DNA of 64,000 nt from Thermodesulfobacteriota bacterium (GTDB lineage: Bacteria > Desulfobacterota > WTBG01 > CAIYCZ01 > CAIRTM01): NCBI GenBank assembly GCA_028278025.1, contig JANQFE010000024.1, forward strand, positions 75,128 to 139,127, written 5' to 3'. Below the pieces are notes generated by a model. That model saw only the letters and a program-made list of their open reading frames with translations, had not been told where the DNA came from and searched no databases. The translations under genes were made by a program, and so were the position numbers. Positions 1 to 8,591 of the stretch are shown in pieces; the stretch's first letter is position 1, and each line of letters begins with the position of its first letter.

Positions 1-186
1 CAGACAACGAACAACTTACAACTGACATTTTATAACTTGAGGCATTTTAGCTCACTTTATTTACCCACAACTCAAAAGTCATTTCAATATGATAGTTCGG
101 CCCGACCCCACACTGCCTCGCCCCAGCTGATTGAAGTTATTTAATTATTTAAGGACCCCTTTTGTTCTAAATTGAGCAAGCTGCTT

Positions 187-1182
187 CTATTTTAAAATAT
201 CTTCGATGAAGAAGAATGAATCAAGATCTTTCTTGCCATGCTCTTCAATCCATGAATCGCTCAATCCCCTGGAAACAATCTCGCCTTTTAAATTCAAAGA
301 GTAAAACCGACCATCTGAAATAGCTATTTTTATAAGGGGTAAAAACCCGGTTTGGTTCTCAACATCAAGGGAAGTTATGGCGTTGCCTTGCGGCAGCATA
401 ACACCATACCATTTTTCACTGCCTCTCCATTTATTGCCGAAATACGATTTGCGGCCAAAATAGGGTGGCGCCTGCCCCCAAATCTCTTTGCTATCAAGCA
501 GAAATAATGAATAATAATAGTCGTGATCATTGCTTCCTTTAATCACCTGCCTAAGATCATTATTGCAGCCGCTTGCTATTATAGCTTTTCTACCGTTCGA
601 GATCATTTCGGCTGTAACTATCTTGCTCAGTTGACCGGGATGAAAGTATTCACCGGCAAGCATTCCATCTTCACTAATTATAACTATTCTGCTGGCATAC
701 CATGTAGGATCATGCCCTGTGGCGATTATTTCCAAACTACCATCATTGTCCAAATCAACAGCCAAAAGATTCCGGACAGTAAATTTTCTGCTATTGCCGC
801 CGGCATAAGGAAAAGACTCAGGATATGTATTGAATTTCCAGAGTATTCCTCCCTTACGACTTAAAACTATAATAGTGCCAGGATCTGCACCATTGTGAGA
901 GGTCCCAATAACAATTTCATTCCGGCCGTCGTTATCAATATCAGCTAAAATGTCTTTTTCAATTTCGGATCGGATATCTTTAACCCATAAGGTGTTCCAA
1001 TCTTTATTCAGGGCCATGACAATACTTCCCTCATATTTAACCCTGAAGATATCTTTGGGCTTTTTAAAATCATTGATCAAGAAAATGATGCCGGCAACTA
1101 TAAGCCCAGTAGCAATGCCTTGTATATAACCATTCTTTATAAATGTACTTGTCTTCATCATGATGGCCCCTTTGATATTCAT
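187..1182 (-). CDS. membrane-anchored FG-GAP/VCBS-type repeat protein
   Basis: Last gene of the large minus-strand cluster. The product has one N-terminal hydrophobic segment (about residues 20-37) and then a domain with at least two calcium-loop style repeats, ADIDNDGRNEIVIG and AVDLDNDGSLEIIATG, typical of FG-GAP/VCBS beta-propeller blades. It is probably anchored in the inner membrane with the propeller in the periplasm. It starts 3 bases after the stop of the preceding gene. ATG at 1182 follows an in-frame TTG at 1185; a second ATG at 1161 has a better ribosome-binding site (AAAGGGG) and would still keep the membrane segment, so it may be the true start. FG-GAP folds usually bind ligands, sugars or calcium; no enzyme motif is visible. 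Confidence 0.75.
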   Translation of the reverse strand: MNIKGAIMMKTSTFIKNGYIQGIATGLIVAGIIFLINDFKKPKDIFRVKYEGSIVMALNKDWNTLWVKDIRSEIEKDILADIDNDGRNEIVIGTSHNGADPGTIIVLSRKGGILWKFNTYPESFPYAGGNSRKFTVRNLLAVDLDNDGSLEIIATGHDPTWYASRIVIISEDGMLAGEYFHPGQLSKIVTAEMISNGRKAIIASGCNNDLRQVIKGSNDHDYYYSLFLLDSKEIWGQAPPYFGRKSYFGNKWRGSEKWYGVMLPQGNAITSLDVENQTGFLPLIKIAISDGRFYSLNLKGEIVSRGLSDSWIEEHGKKDLDSFFFIEDILK

Positions 1183-1185
1183 CAA

Positions 1186-2598
1186 TCATCTTTTCTTTTG
1201 AGCAGATATTTTTCCTATCATACCTGCCAAACCAATCCCCAGGAAAACCAGTCCAAGCGGTATAACCAGTTGTTCCAACCACTGATGGGGTATATTATTA
1301 AATAACGCTGATGCCTGAAGGTACTGATGGCCATGACCATAATTCTGCAAGCCAAAATCAAAATAATGATTAAGGCTTTTATTTGAAAGGATGTTTATTG
1401 GATCCAGCCGCCAGGGAGTTTGAACTTTATAATATAATTCCGCTTGTTTATTTAAATGCACAATCCGGTCCCATTTTAAGATGTTGTTATTATCTATTGA
1501 CAAACCGGGTATGTCCGAAAGGAATTCACGTAATGCTCTGCGTTCAAAACTGCCGCCACCCCAGCATTTTTTTATCGGAAACCATTTAGACCTAACTACA
1601 GAAGCCCTTGTTAAATAAGAAAAGTTTATTTCGCCTCTCAAATGTTTTTGTTTAAAACTCAAATAATTGGGTGATAGAACTGATGTTTCAATTCGACATT
1701 CATAACTGTAATCAGATATCCCATTTAAGATCATTTCTTCCTTTATCATGTCAACGGCCTGCCGCATACTCTCTTGCCTAAATTCATGCATAAGGCAGAT
1801 TTCATATTCAATACCAGAAGCCGTTTCCTTGCAAACGCAGAACTTGCTGTCATATTTTACACCATACCAGTTTGATTCATTAGAATGAGAACGGTTGTTT
1901 TTTAAAACTTCCCGACCATCAGTATCTACTCCTATCCCGGGATAATAACAGTCTGTACCCGAACATACACCTCGCAGCTTAAGTTCAAAATCGAATGAAT
2001 AGCCCTGAGGTTTTAAAGGTTTTAATATTGCCAATCCAATCGGCAATTGACCAAAACCATTTTCAATCCCGCGGATTTGAAAATGAGCCTTGGTTTCTAA
2101 AATGCCGGAGGGAATAATCGACTGATCAATCTTAATATCAATTTTTTCTTCCTTGGAACCAACATTCCTATATTGATCCGAAAACAGGAGCCATAGATCA
2201 ACATGTAAAGATACTGTACTTGTAAGTTTTAAACTCATGAGGATGACGCCAAAGGCTATAAGCAAAATTCCTAGGACAAAAATCGAGGTGTATTTGTTTT
2301 TTATGGAATGACTAAAAAATTGATTTATACAACTGAGGCTGGTGCAATAAAACCATCTTATAAATCCGAAAACAAGGTGTATTTCTTTTCGATAAAATCC
2401 GGTTTTAAATTCACCAAAAATCAGAATCGATTCAATAAATGAAACAATTATGAAAAAAACCAAATTTTCAGTTTGGAAAACCACTATGTTATAGAGGATA
2501 GGTACTTTTAACAACCAACCTGGTTCAAAAAATAAATTTCCACAGTATAAAAAAAGAAAAGGGGATACTGTTAGAATGAATAGTACTATACCGATCAT
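1186..2598 (-). CDS. polytopic membrane protein of unknown family
   Basis: 470 residues. Hydrophobic segments lie near residues 2-20, 32-60 and 103-125, followed by a soluble region of about 300 residues and a last membrane segment near 443-462 ending in a basic tail. The soluble region contains several cysteines (CSGTDCYYPG, CVCKE) compatible with an envelope domain stabilised by disulfides. I recognise no family. It lies 10 bases downstream of the helix-hairpin-helix membrane protein and directly upstream of the FG-GAP protein, so the three are probably cotranscribed and work together. Start ATG at 2598 is preceded by GAAGAAA. Confidence 0.7.
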   Translation of the reverse strand: MIGIVLFILTVSPFLFLYCGNLFFEPGWLLKVPILYNIVVFQTENLVFFIIVSFIESILIFGEFKTGFYRKEIHLVFGFIRWFYCTSLSCINQFFSHSIKNKYTSIFVLGILLIAFGVILMSLKLTSTVSLHVDLWLLFSDQYRNVGSKEEKIDIKIDQSIIPSGILETKAHFQIRGIENGFGQLPIGLAILKPLKPQGYSFDFELKLRGVCSGTDCYYPGIGVDTDGREVLKNNRSHSNESNWYGVKYDSKFCVCKETASGIEYEICLMHEFRQESMRQAVDMIKEEMILNGISDYSYECRIETSVLSPNYLSFKQKHLRGEINFSYLTRASVVRSKWFPIKKCWGGGSFERRALREFLSDIPGLSIDNNNILKWDRIVHLNKQAELYYKVQTPWRLDPINILSNKSLNHYFDFGLQNYGHGHQYLQASALFNNIPHQWLEQLVIPLGLVFLGIGLAGMIGKISAQKKR

Positions 2599-2608
2599 AA
2601 AATTTTCT

Positions 2609-4393
2609 TCAAATACGAATTAAATCCTGCAATGCCTCAAAACGACTTCTTTTCAGACCCTCGATCTTCATTACATCGGCGATTCTATTGTAAGGGCGGT
2701 TGGAAATAATTCTTTTGGCGATTTTTGGGCCAACACCTGGTAATAAAATAAGATCCTTAAATTCTGCCCTGTTGATATCTAAGGCATCGTTTATATCCGT
2801 GTTTAAAATTGTTATCAACAGATAGCCCAGGGATAAGAGATAAGCTTCTATTTTGGGCAGGAAAAACCCAAAAGAAAAAACTCCCAAAATAATTGCTAAA
2901 GAATAATCCAAAAGTTTTGCTCCTGCTAAAAGGATAAGGAAGGTTAAAGTTATTAGAAAGGGCAAAAAATAAATATAAAACAAAACCAAGTGCAGTCTGG
3001 AAACTAATTTTGAAAACTTTGTTTTTAGTAAGTTAGGTACCCTGTTAAGCCGTGCGGCAACATCATTCCACGCAATTAATGTCACTAGAAACCAAAGAAA
3101 AAACATAAGCACTATGCCCTGGTTGCCGAAAAAAAATCCAGCTATTTCCTCTGAAGATGTTGTTTTCGGGATAACCCAGTTAGTACTTATTGCTTCAAAT
3201 TTTTGAAGAATGTTTGGTATTGATTCTCCATTTAGTTCCGACAAACCTACTTTATTCAAAAGTGATACGCTCTTGGGTAAAATGAAATAGATCAAAAAAA
3301 CCAGTGCAATCACCAGAGCTTGTAAGGTTTTGGTTGTTTGCCGACCGAAAGTAGCATATCTTGCGGCATCGGAAACCTGTCGGATAGCTTCCAGGAACAT
3401 AATTCTAGTTAAGACTTGGGCACAAGAAATACTTAGCTTTTTAGGAGAATCTGCAATAAATTCAACCGTAAAGATCATAACCGGCGCACAAATGCTCATC
3501 GCCAATAACAAACGTTCTATAGTAGTCGGTGATTGCAGCAAGCGACCATTTGTAAAAATTATTAAAAGACACAAAAAACCGACAATTATGCCCGAGCCTA
3601 TGATTATTGTGGTAAATTTTCCAAGACTTTTATTGCTTCCAGTCTTTAAAGATCCTTTTGCCACAAGCACTGCTGTAACAATCAGAACAAAAGCAAAGTA
3701 TAAAAATGTAGCTTCAGCATAGCCCGAAAGCCAATATCCGAAAAGCCCGGCCGCAAAGATCAGAAGCAGAGCTATAATCCATCCGATCAGATCAGACAGT
3801 ATTCCGTAAGCTACCGGTTTCCCCACTTGACCTCTTCTATGCCCCATACCCTCCGGGAAGGCATATGCTAATATAAGCCAGGTCGCCAGCTTTACTTTAC
3901 CGGGAGAGATAACGGTAAAATTATAAATGCTGTAAAAACAGACCATAGTGTAGATGATAGGAAAACCGATAACATTGCTTGCTGAAAAAATTTTCCCCGT
4001 AAACATTGCCGCAAACCAGTCCCGCAGCAAAAGAATCAAAACACTTAAAAATACAATGTCAAGACAAGTTAAACTGTTTATCCGTTTTGGAGTAATGCCG
4101 GGTTTATATTTCATTCGCATCAAACGAAATAGCAGTGAGAGGGTGGCAATAATGCCTATAATATTAATAATGTTTTCCGTTAGGTTAAAATAATTAGAAA
4201 GAATGAAAAAAAGAGCTGTTACCAGGATCGAACTAAAAACACATATTCGAAAAGAGCGTTGGGGAAAAGGAGAAGACAAAAAAAAATTCGGTTTAATCCA
4301 AATAACTGTTGATACAAGGACAGCAGCCGTTAGGTGAGAAAAGGCAAACAGGAAAAAGGAATTGAATGTATCAATAACATTATGATCAAACAT
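2609..4393 (-). CDS. polytopic membrane protein with C-terminal ComEA-like helix-hairpin-helix
   Basis: 594 residues. About ten or more hydrophobic segments fill residues 10-520, and the last 55 residues form a helix-hairpin-helix module: INRAEFKDLILLPGVGPKIA followed by a second hairpin ending LKRSRFEALQDLIRI. The module matches the ComEA/PulK-like HhH used for DNA binding or for protein contacts in envelope systems. None of the ComEC metallo-beta-lactamase or competence motifs is visible, so a DNA-uptake role should not be assumed. It follows a 264-base gap containing a hairpin, so it may begin a separate transcript for the last three genes of the cluster. Confidence 0.75.
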   Translation of the reverse strand: MFDHNVIDTFNSFFLFAFSHLTAAVLVSTVIWIKPNFFLSSPFPQRSFRICVFSSILVTALFFILSNYFNLTENIINIIGIIATLSLLFRLMRMKYKPGITPKRINSLTCLDIVFLSVLILLLRDWFAAMFTGKIFSASNVIGFPIIYTMVCFYSIYNFTVISPGKVKLATWLILAYAFPEGMGHRRGQVGKPVAYGILSDLIGWIIALLLIFAAGLFGYWLSGYAEATFLYFAFVLIVTAVLVAKGSLKTGSNKSLGKFTTIIIGSGIIVGFLCLLIIFTNGRLLQSPTTIERLLLAMSICAPVMIFTVEFIADSPKKLSISCAQVLTRIMFLEAIRQVSDAARYATFGRQTTKTLQALVIALVFLIYFILPKSVSLLNKVGLSELNGESIPNILQKFEAISTNWVIPKTTSSEEIAGFFFGNQGIVLMFFLWFLVTLIAWNDVAARLNRVPNLLKTKFSKLVSRLHLVLFYIYFLPFLITLTFLILLAGAKLLDYSLAIILGVFSFGFFLPKIEAYLLSLGYLLITILNTDINDALDINRAEFKDLILLPGVGPKIAKRIISNRPYNRIADVMKIEGLKRSRFEALQDLIRI

Positions 4394-4623
4394 GTGCTTT
4401 TATGGTAGGGGTTATGCTTGTCTGAAACCCTGGCGCACAAACTCCGTCCTGCCTGGATTGAAAAACGGGATCTTCGCCAGATATTAAAAATGATAAAAAC
4501 TAAATTATCGGGATACACCCGAAATTTATCGGGAATGCAGCACTTGATATATGACAATAAATCAACAATTCCAAACCTTGCCAACCATAAGCAAACCTTT
4601 TGCGACATCATTTATTCAGCCGG

Positions 4624-4650
4624 ATCACACCGGTTTGGGGGTGGTGTGAT
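4624..4650 (-). terminator. hairpin in the 4394-4657 gap (possible attenuator or terminator)
   Basis: Perfect 8-bp stem (ATCACACC/GGTGTGAT) with an 11-base loop, just downstream of the lipoprotein gene ending at 4658 on the minus strand. No T-run follows it, so factor-independent termination is doubtful. It could reduce read-through into the three distal genes. The rest of the gap holds only short unsupported reading frames. Confidence 0.35.
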
Positions 4651-4657
4651 TTCTAAA

Positions 4658-5137
4658 CTATTTTTCTCTCTGCACGGTAACAATTGTTGATCGCAGAATA
4701 TCCGACGGAACTGTTTTCAAGGTATCGCCTGGTTTATAAAGCTCTTGTTTGGTTGTTGCGATGGCAATGATTTCAAAAGGTTCTCCAATGCCATTATTTT
4801 CGGTACCAAAATAACAGAGGGACTGCCATCTTCCATCCGGACCAACGGTGGGAATGTTCTGCACCCACCAAAGATTTGTTACAAGGGGGTGGATTAGAAT
4901 GTAGACGTTTAACTTTGGATCACTAACTGTTCCCCGTACCAATTCCGTCATTGTGACTGTTGCCCCCTCAGCCGGGCTGGTAATTTCAATTTTGAGGGCA
5001 TCCACCTTTGTTTCTTCCGGACCGCTTGATTTTGTTTGCTTTAGCTCATTGATTTCACGGTCCTCTGAATAACAACTGGAAACGATAGGCCCAAGCAATA
5101 AAAAAATGATGATGAAATAACAGTTAGCTTTTCGCAT
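4658..5137 (-). CDS. lipoprotein with a domain shared with the 216-residue neighbour
   Basis: 159 residues. N-terminal signal peptide ends in a lipobox (IVSSC, Cys about residue 22), so this is a lipoprotein. The mature part has an Ig-like opening (IEITSPAEGATVTM) and a C-terminal domain with WWVQN, a GRW turn, an FEII strand and a final RSTIVTVQ strand. The same pattern, in the same order, occurs in the C-terminal half of the membrane protein at 5480-6130 (VRPVISSKCWVQN, GNWE, FEII, RRVIRV). The two are probably diverged paralogous domains on different anchors. An AAGGAG ribosome-binding site lies 8 bases before ATG 5137. Function unknown. Confidence 0.8.
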   Translation of the reverse strand: MRKANCYFIIIFLLLGPIVSSCYSEDREINELKQTKSSGPEETKVDALKIEITSPAEGATVTMTELVRGTVSDPKLNVYILIHPLVTNLWWVQNIPTVGPDGRWQSLCYFGTENNGIGEPFEIIAIATTKQELYKPGDTLKTVPSDILRSTIVTVQREK

Positions 5138-5189
5138 TACAAAACTCCTTAATATAAAAGTTAATAAAAAAATCTCATATGAGATGTCA

Positions 5190-5471
5190 TTATTGTAACT
5201 TCATTTCATGTTCTTCAACCCTCCTTTGGAGACGATTAACCCATTCCTTCATTTCTTCCAGCGTTCTTTTCGTTTCTATTTCTCTGCGAAGCTGATCAAA
5301 ATCAGTACAGATCTTACTATGATTCTCTTTCATTAAAGATTCCAGATCATCGAATCGTTTGTCAAACCAAAAAACAATTGCGCAGCAGAACGTGAGGATA
5401 GCAATAAATACAGCAATATCCCTCCACACCCTCATCGCCGATTTTTCTCCTAATTGTTTTAAAAATTTCAT
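5190..5471 (-). CDS. small single-pass membrane protein with coiled coil
   Basis: 93 residues. One membrane segment at about residues 19-37, then a charged heptad-rich helix (residues 40-93) predicted to be coiled coil. It lies 8 bases after the 216-residue membrane protein gene and 52 bases before the lipoprotein gene. Size and layout resemble small scaffolding or bundling subunits of membrane complexes, but no family is recognised. The start at 5471 has only a weak ribosome-binding site, consistent with translational coupling. Confidence 0.65.
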   Translation of the reverse strand: MKFLKQLGEKSAMRVWRDIAVFIAILTFCCAIVFWFDKRFDDLESLMKENHSKICTDFDQLRREIETKRTLEEMKEWVNRLQRRVEEHEMKLQ

Positions 5472-5479
5472 ATAAGTAA

Positions 5480-6130
5480 TTAATTCACTCTTATTACACG
5501 ACGAGTTACGCGATTTTTATATTTTGCAATTTCATTAAAAGAAAGCGTGTATCCCTGCTTACAGGGGAAATCGAATTTTTTTTCTGCTGCCAGCAGGATA
5601 ATCTCAAATCTTCCATATCCACCAAAAAAGGCTGTTGTTTCCCAATTGCCTTGGTGGTCGGGTAGAATCGTGTTTTGCACCCAACACTTACTTGAAATTA
5701 CAGGCCTCACAAGAAGACAATATTTAAAGTTATCTTTTGTCACTTTGCCATGAATCACTTCAGTGGAATCTACCCGGGCCGGAATTGTAAGATAAAAAAA
5801 GGTTATCAAAACCAGAGCTAAAATGAACAGCCCTATGCTGAGAGTGAACCATTTCGTTCGGGTTGTTTTAAAAAATGATGGGATCCAAGAGACGACAGTT
5901 ATAAGGCAGAAAAAAAATAGTATCCAAAAAACTGTGATTGCAAAGTAACCGCCGGGACGGTAAATAGCAATTCCAAGGTCAACACCCATACTCACGGTAT
6001 CAAAATAGTCAGCTATTAAACGGTTAATTAATGCTGCTATTAGACCGCCTATGATACTTGCAATAATGCCTATGACAAGGTCACGGATTACCTCTTGCCG
6101 TTTATCTCTTTCTTGTGTTTTGGTATTCAT
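5480..6130 (-). CDS. three-TM membrane protein with lipoprotein-like C-terminal domain
   Basis: 216 residues with three membrane segments (about 14-37, 63-84, 93-114) and a C-terminal soluble domain (120-216). That domain aligns by eye with the lipoprotein at 4658-5137: VIHGKVTKD versus VRGTVSDPK, CWVQN versus WWVQN, a GNWE/GRWQ turn, FEII in both, and a closing RRVIRV/STIVTV strand. After three membrane segments and a cytoplasmic N-terminus, the domain should face the periplasm, the same side as the lipoprotein domain. Function unknown; the pair suggests an envelope binding module used twice. Confidence 0.72.
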   Translation of the reverse strand: MNTKTQERDKRQEVIRDLVIGIIASIIGGLIAALINRLIADYFDTVSMGVDLGIAIYRPGGYFAITVFWILFFFCLITVVSWIPSFFKTTRTKWFTLSIGLFILALVLITFFYLTIPARVDSTEVIHGKVTKDNFKYCLLVRPVISSKCWVQNTILPDHQGNWETTAFFGGYGRFEIILLAAEKKFDFPCKQGYTLSFNEIAKYKNRVTRRVIRVN

Positions 6131-6265
6131 TGGTTGTAAGTATTTAAGTGAAAAAATCAGTTTAATTTCATATTATAAAAAAACTAAATGTTCACAAATC
6201 AGCAGTCTATTATTTCATGTAAGTGGCCTGAACAGCCATCTCGCCTTAAATTAAAGTATCAATCC

Positions 6266-6625
6266 TTATTGATGGGAGGGAACTCTTTCGCAATAATCAA
6301 GTGTGGCTTTTACATTTTTGCAACGAGCTATTGCTTTGGTCTCATTAATCGATGCAATATATGGAAAGATCAAAGGGAAAATTATAAATGCATAAAACCC
6401 TTTTATGAATGAATCCGACGCGTACCAAATATTAAATCCAGGTATCCATGAAAGCCATTTTGCTTTCCTTTCATTTTTAACTTCCATTTTACATTCCGGA
6501 CAGGCCCTTATGCAGTCTTTATACAACTTATGGTCCGCAGGGGTGCATGCGGGCGGCATGATGGCACAACCAAAGAAATTAAAAATTAATACTACCGTTA
6601 ATATCATTATTATAATGCTTTTCAT
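6266..6625 (-). CDS. small lipoprotein with hydrophobic C-terminal half
   Basis: 119 residues from ATG 6625 (an in-frame upstream start at 6649 is possible). The start is chosen because it begins a clean signal peptide ending in a lipobox (FNFFGC), with GTGAGAAC upstream as ribosome-binding site. The mature part carries several cysteines (CTPADHK, DCIRACPEC) and a hydrophobic stretch in the second half that may be a membrane helix or an amphipathic segment. I recognise no family. It is placed between the ankyrin-PEGA gene and the 216-residue membrane protein gene. Confidence 0.7.
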   Translation of the reverse strand: MKSIIIMILTVVLIFNFFGCAIMPPACTPADHKLYKDCIRACPECKMEVKNERKAKWLSWIPGFNIWYASDSFIKGFYAFIIFPLIFPYIASINETKAIARCKNVKATLDYCERVPSHQ

Positions 6626-6648
6626 TTTGTTCTCACTTGCATAAAACA

Positions 6649-7812
6649 TTAATAACTAATTTTAAAGTTGTGTGTTAGTCTACTTATTTGATTTTCTCTA
6701 ACCTCAACATTACCTACCCACTTTTTATCACCTGCTTTAAGTGCAACAATATGGTTTTTGGCCAAAATCTTGTCGATAGTGAGAGGGGTTTCACCATAGC
6801 GCTCATTTTCTATAAATATCTCTGCCCGAGGAGGGGTTGAAAAAATCACTAGAGAGCCATAGATCGGTTGAAGGTCTATTTTTATTGAACGTTGTTCTTT
6901 TGAGATATTTGAATTAATCTCGTATTCACTATAGCCCTCTTTAATAAGTTTAATATGGTGATTTGCACAACTAACCTGTGGAATAGTTATAGGGGTAACA
7001 CCGATAATTTTATTGTCGAAAATTATTTTCGCGTTGGCCGGTTTAGAACGGATATTTACATCAATTATATCAAGATCGAATGAAAAATGATTGCGACTGT
7101 TCGTAACACTCAGGTATTTAAGAATTCCTTGAGAATTGACGGGTTTAAACATTAATGTATAGTCACCGATTTTGACAGCTTTTAATATCGCTGGTGTAGT
7201 CCCGGTAATTTTCCCAGGTTTTAATGTAAACTTTACATTCGGCGGGTTACTAGTAAGTGCAATAGTGCATAAGATTTTTGATACACCGTCGGCAGGATAT
7301 TGATTTGTTGTTATTATATTTGGCTGATTGTTTTCCGACGTTGGTTCTTTTTTTGCAGAAAGAAGGTTTGCAATTTCTTTATATCCCTCATCTTCAGCAT
7401 AATCTATTGATGTTTTTCCTTTTTTATCTTCTATGGTAGGATCAGCACCACTCTGAAGCAGAACTTTAAGAGCCTCAGTCCTTCCGTATAGTACTGCCAG
7501 ATGCATAGGTGTCTGGCCTTCATCATTTTGGGGATTCAGCTCTGCCCCAGACTCTATTAAAAGTTTTACAAATTCAGGACGGTCGCCAATTATTGAAGAA
7601 GCAATATGTAAAGGCCTCGAATCGGATAGTCCGACGGCATTAACATCTGCACCCAATCTAATCAGATCCTTAGCCCGGCTAATTTTACCCTGGATAGATG
7701 CATTAAAGAGTTTATTATTGAGATCAACGCGCTGATCTTCAAGAGCAAAAGCATCCCGCAAGAAGCATGCTATTAAAAACGATATTAATAAAAGGTTAAT
7801 CTGCCGTTGCAT
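6649..7812 (-). CDS. secreted ankyrin-repeat and PEGA-domain protein
   Basis: 387 residues. A signal peptide (1-23) is followed by three to four ankyrin repeats (about 35-150: DSRPLHIAS, EGQTPMHLAVLYGRTEALKV, KGKTSIDYAEDEGYKEIANL), a linker, and two or three PEGA domains (about 185-387; NIRSKPANAKIIFDNKIIG and STPPRAEIFIENERYGETPL are typical beta-hairpin repeats). PEGA domains are small surface or periplasmic modules; ankyrin repeats bind proteins. The combination argues for a periplasmic adaptor within the cluster. No catalytic motif is seen. Confidence 0.85.
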   Translation of the reverse strand: MQRQINLLLISFLIACFLRDAFALEDQRVDLNNKLFNASIQGKISRAKDLIRLGADVNAVGLSDSRPLHIASSIIGDRPEFVKLLIESGAELNPQNDEGQTPMHLAVLYGRTEALKVLLQSGADPTIEDKKGKTSIDYAEDEGYKEIANLLSAKKEPTSENNQPNIITTNQYPADGVSKILCTIALTSNPPNVKFTLKPGKITGTTPAILKAVKIGDYTLMFKPVNSQGILKYLSVTNSRNHFSFDLDIIDVNIRSKPANAKIIFDNKIIGVTPITIPQVSCANHHIKLIKEGYSEYEINSNISKEQRSIKIDLQPIYGSLVIFSTPPRAEIFIENERYGETPLTIDKILAKNHIVALKAGDKKWVGNVEVRENQISRLTHNFKISY

Positions 7813-7871
7813 CTTTATACTACTTTTGTAAATCAGGTAATGAAGGTGGCCTTATATGTATTCAAAAAACC

Positions 7872-8573
7872 TTAGTTACCGACTAAAAGTCTAAAGGTGG
7901 GTTCCAGAATCGGTTTAATTATTTGCCAATATCTTTGGAGATCTAAAGCAGAAAGTCTCAATCCCATTGCTATTGAGACCAGTACGCCTATAGAAAAATA
8001 TATAAATGTTTTTTTATCAAATTTTTTAATAGATTCCGTGAGAAGCTGAAATTGTGAACGAATAAATGACTCTTCTTCTTCATTTTTTGAGAACATTTTT
8101 GTGACTTTTTGTTCTATCCGGTCAAAGTTTTCTTTTAATTTTTTTATCTCTTCCGGTGATATCAAAACATTTTTTTTTGCTTTCACAAGAGTGAGCCCAA
8201 AATCCTTCTGTACACGGGCTATTTCAGCCCAGTAATCTGGGGCTGCTATTTCCTTTTTGAGTTCATTTGCCCACTCCTTGACATGTTCAAGTTCTTCTTC
8301 CCAATTACCCGCCACCAACTTCTTTTTCTTGTTATCATCTCCCGGAAAGTACTCTGCGGCCCATTTGGTGTCTGATGCATTCCTTGTAAATCTAAAATAC
8401 AGCTTTCTCTCGTCCTGTATATAGCTTAGAACTGAAAAAGAAAAAACTTCACCTTTAACCTTTGATTCATGTTTTGACCAATCAAAATCGTGCAAAAAAG
8501 GTTTAAGACCTATATATTCAAGTACGAGGTAGACATCATTCTTTTTAGCTCTCATCAAAGTTCGATCAATCAT
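7872..8573 (-). CDS. tail-anchored cytoplasmic protein of unknown family
   Basis: 233 residues with no signal peptide: an N-terminal globular domain (1-100), a charged helical or coiled-coil region (about 95-190), and one membrane segment near the C-terminus (about 193-211). The bulk should therefore lie in the cytoplasm, tethered to the inner membrane. It is 18 bases downstream of the 1148-residue helical protein gene, so the two are likely partners. No family recognised. Confidence 0.7.
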   Translation of the reverse strand: MIDRTLMRAKKNDVYLVLEYIGLKPFLHDFDWSKHESKVKGEVFSFSVLSYIQDERKLYFRFTRNASDTKWAAEYFPGDDNKKKKLVAGNWEEELEHVKEWANELKKEIAAPDYWAEIARVQKDFGLTLVKAKKNVLISPEEIKKLKENFDRIEQKVTKMFSKNEEEESFIRSQFQLLTESIKKFDKKTFIYFSIGVLVSIAMGLRLSALDLQRYWQIIKPILEPTFRLLVGN

Positions 8574-8591
8574 AACTCATTTCCTAAGTTG

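Noticed and set aside
2609-4393. ComEC competence channel
   Set aside because: Only the C-terminal HhH fits; competence and metallo-beta-lactamase motifs are missing.
4418-4690. 90-codon plus-strand frame in the 4394-4657 gap
   Set aside because: Contains repeat-like palindromic DNA, no ribosome-binding site, and overlaps the lipoprotein gene on the other strand.
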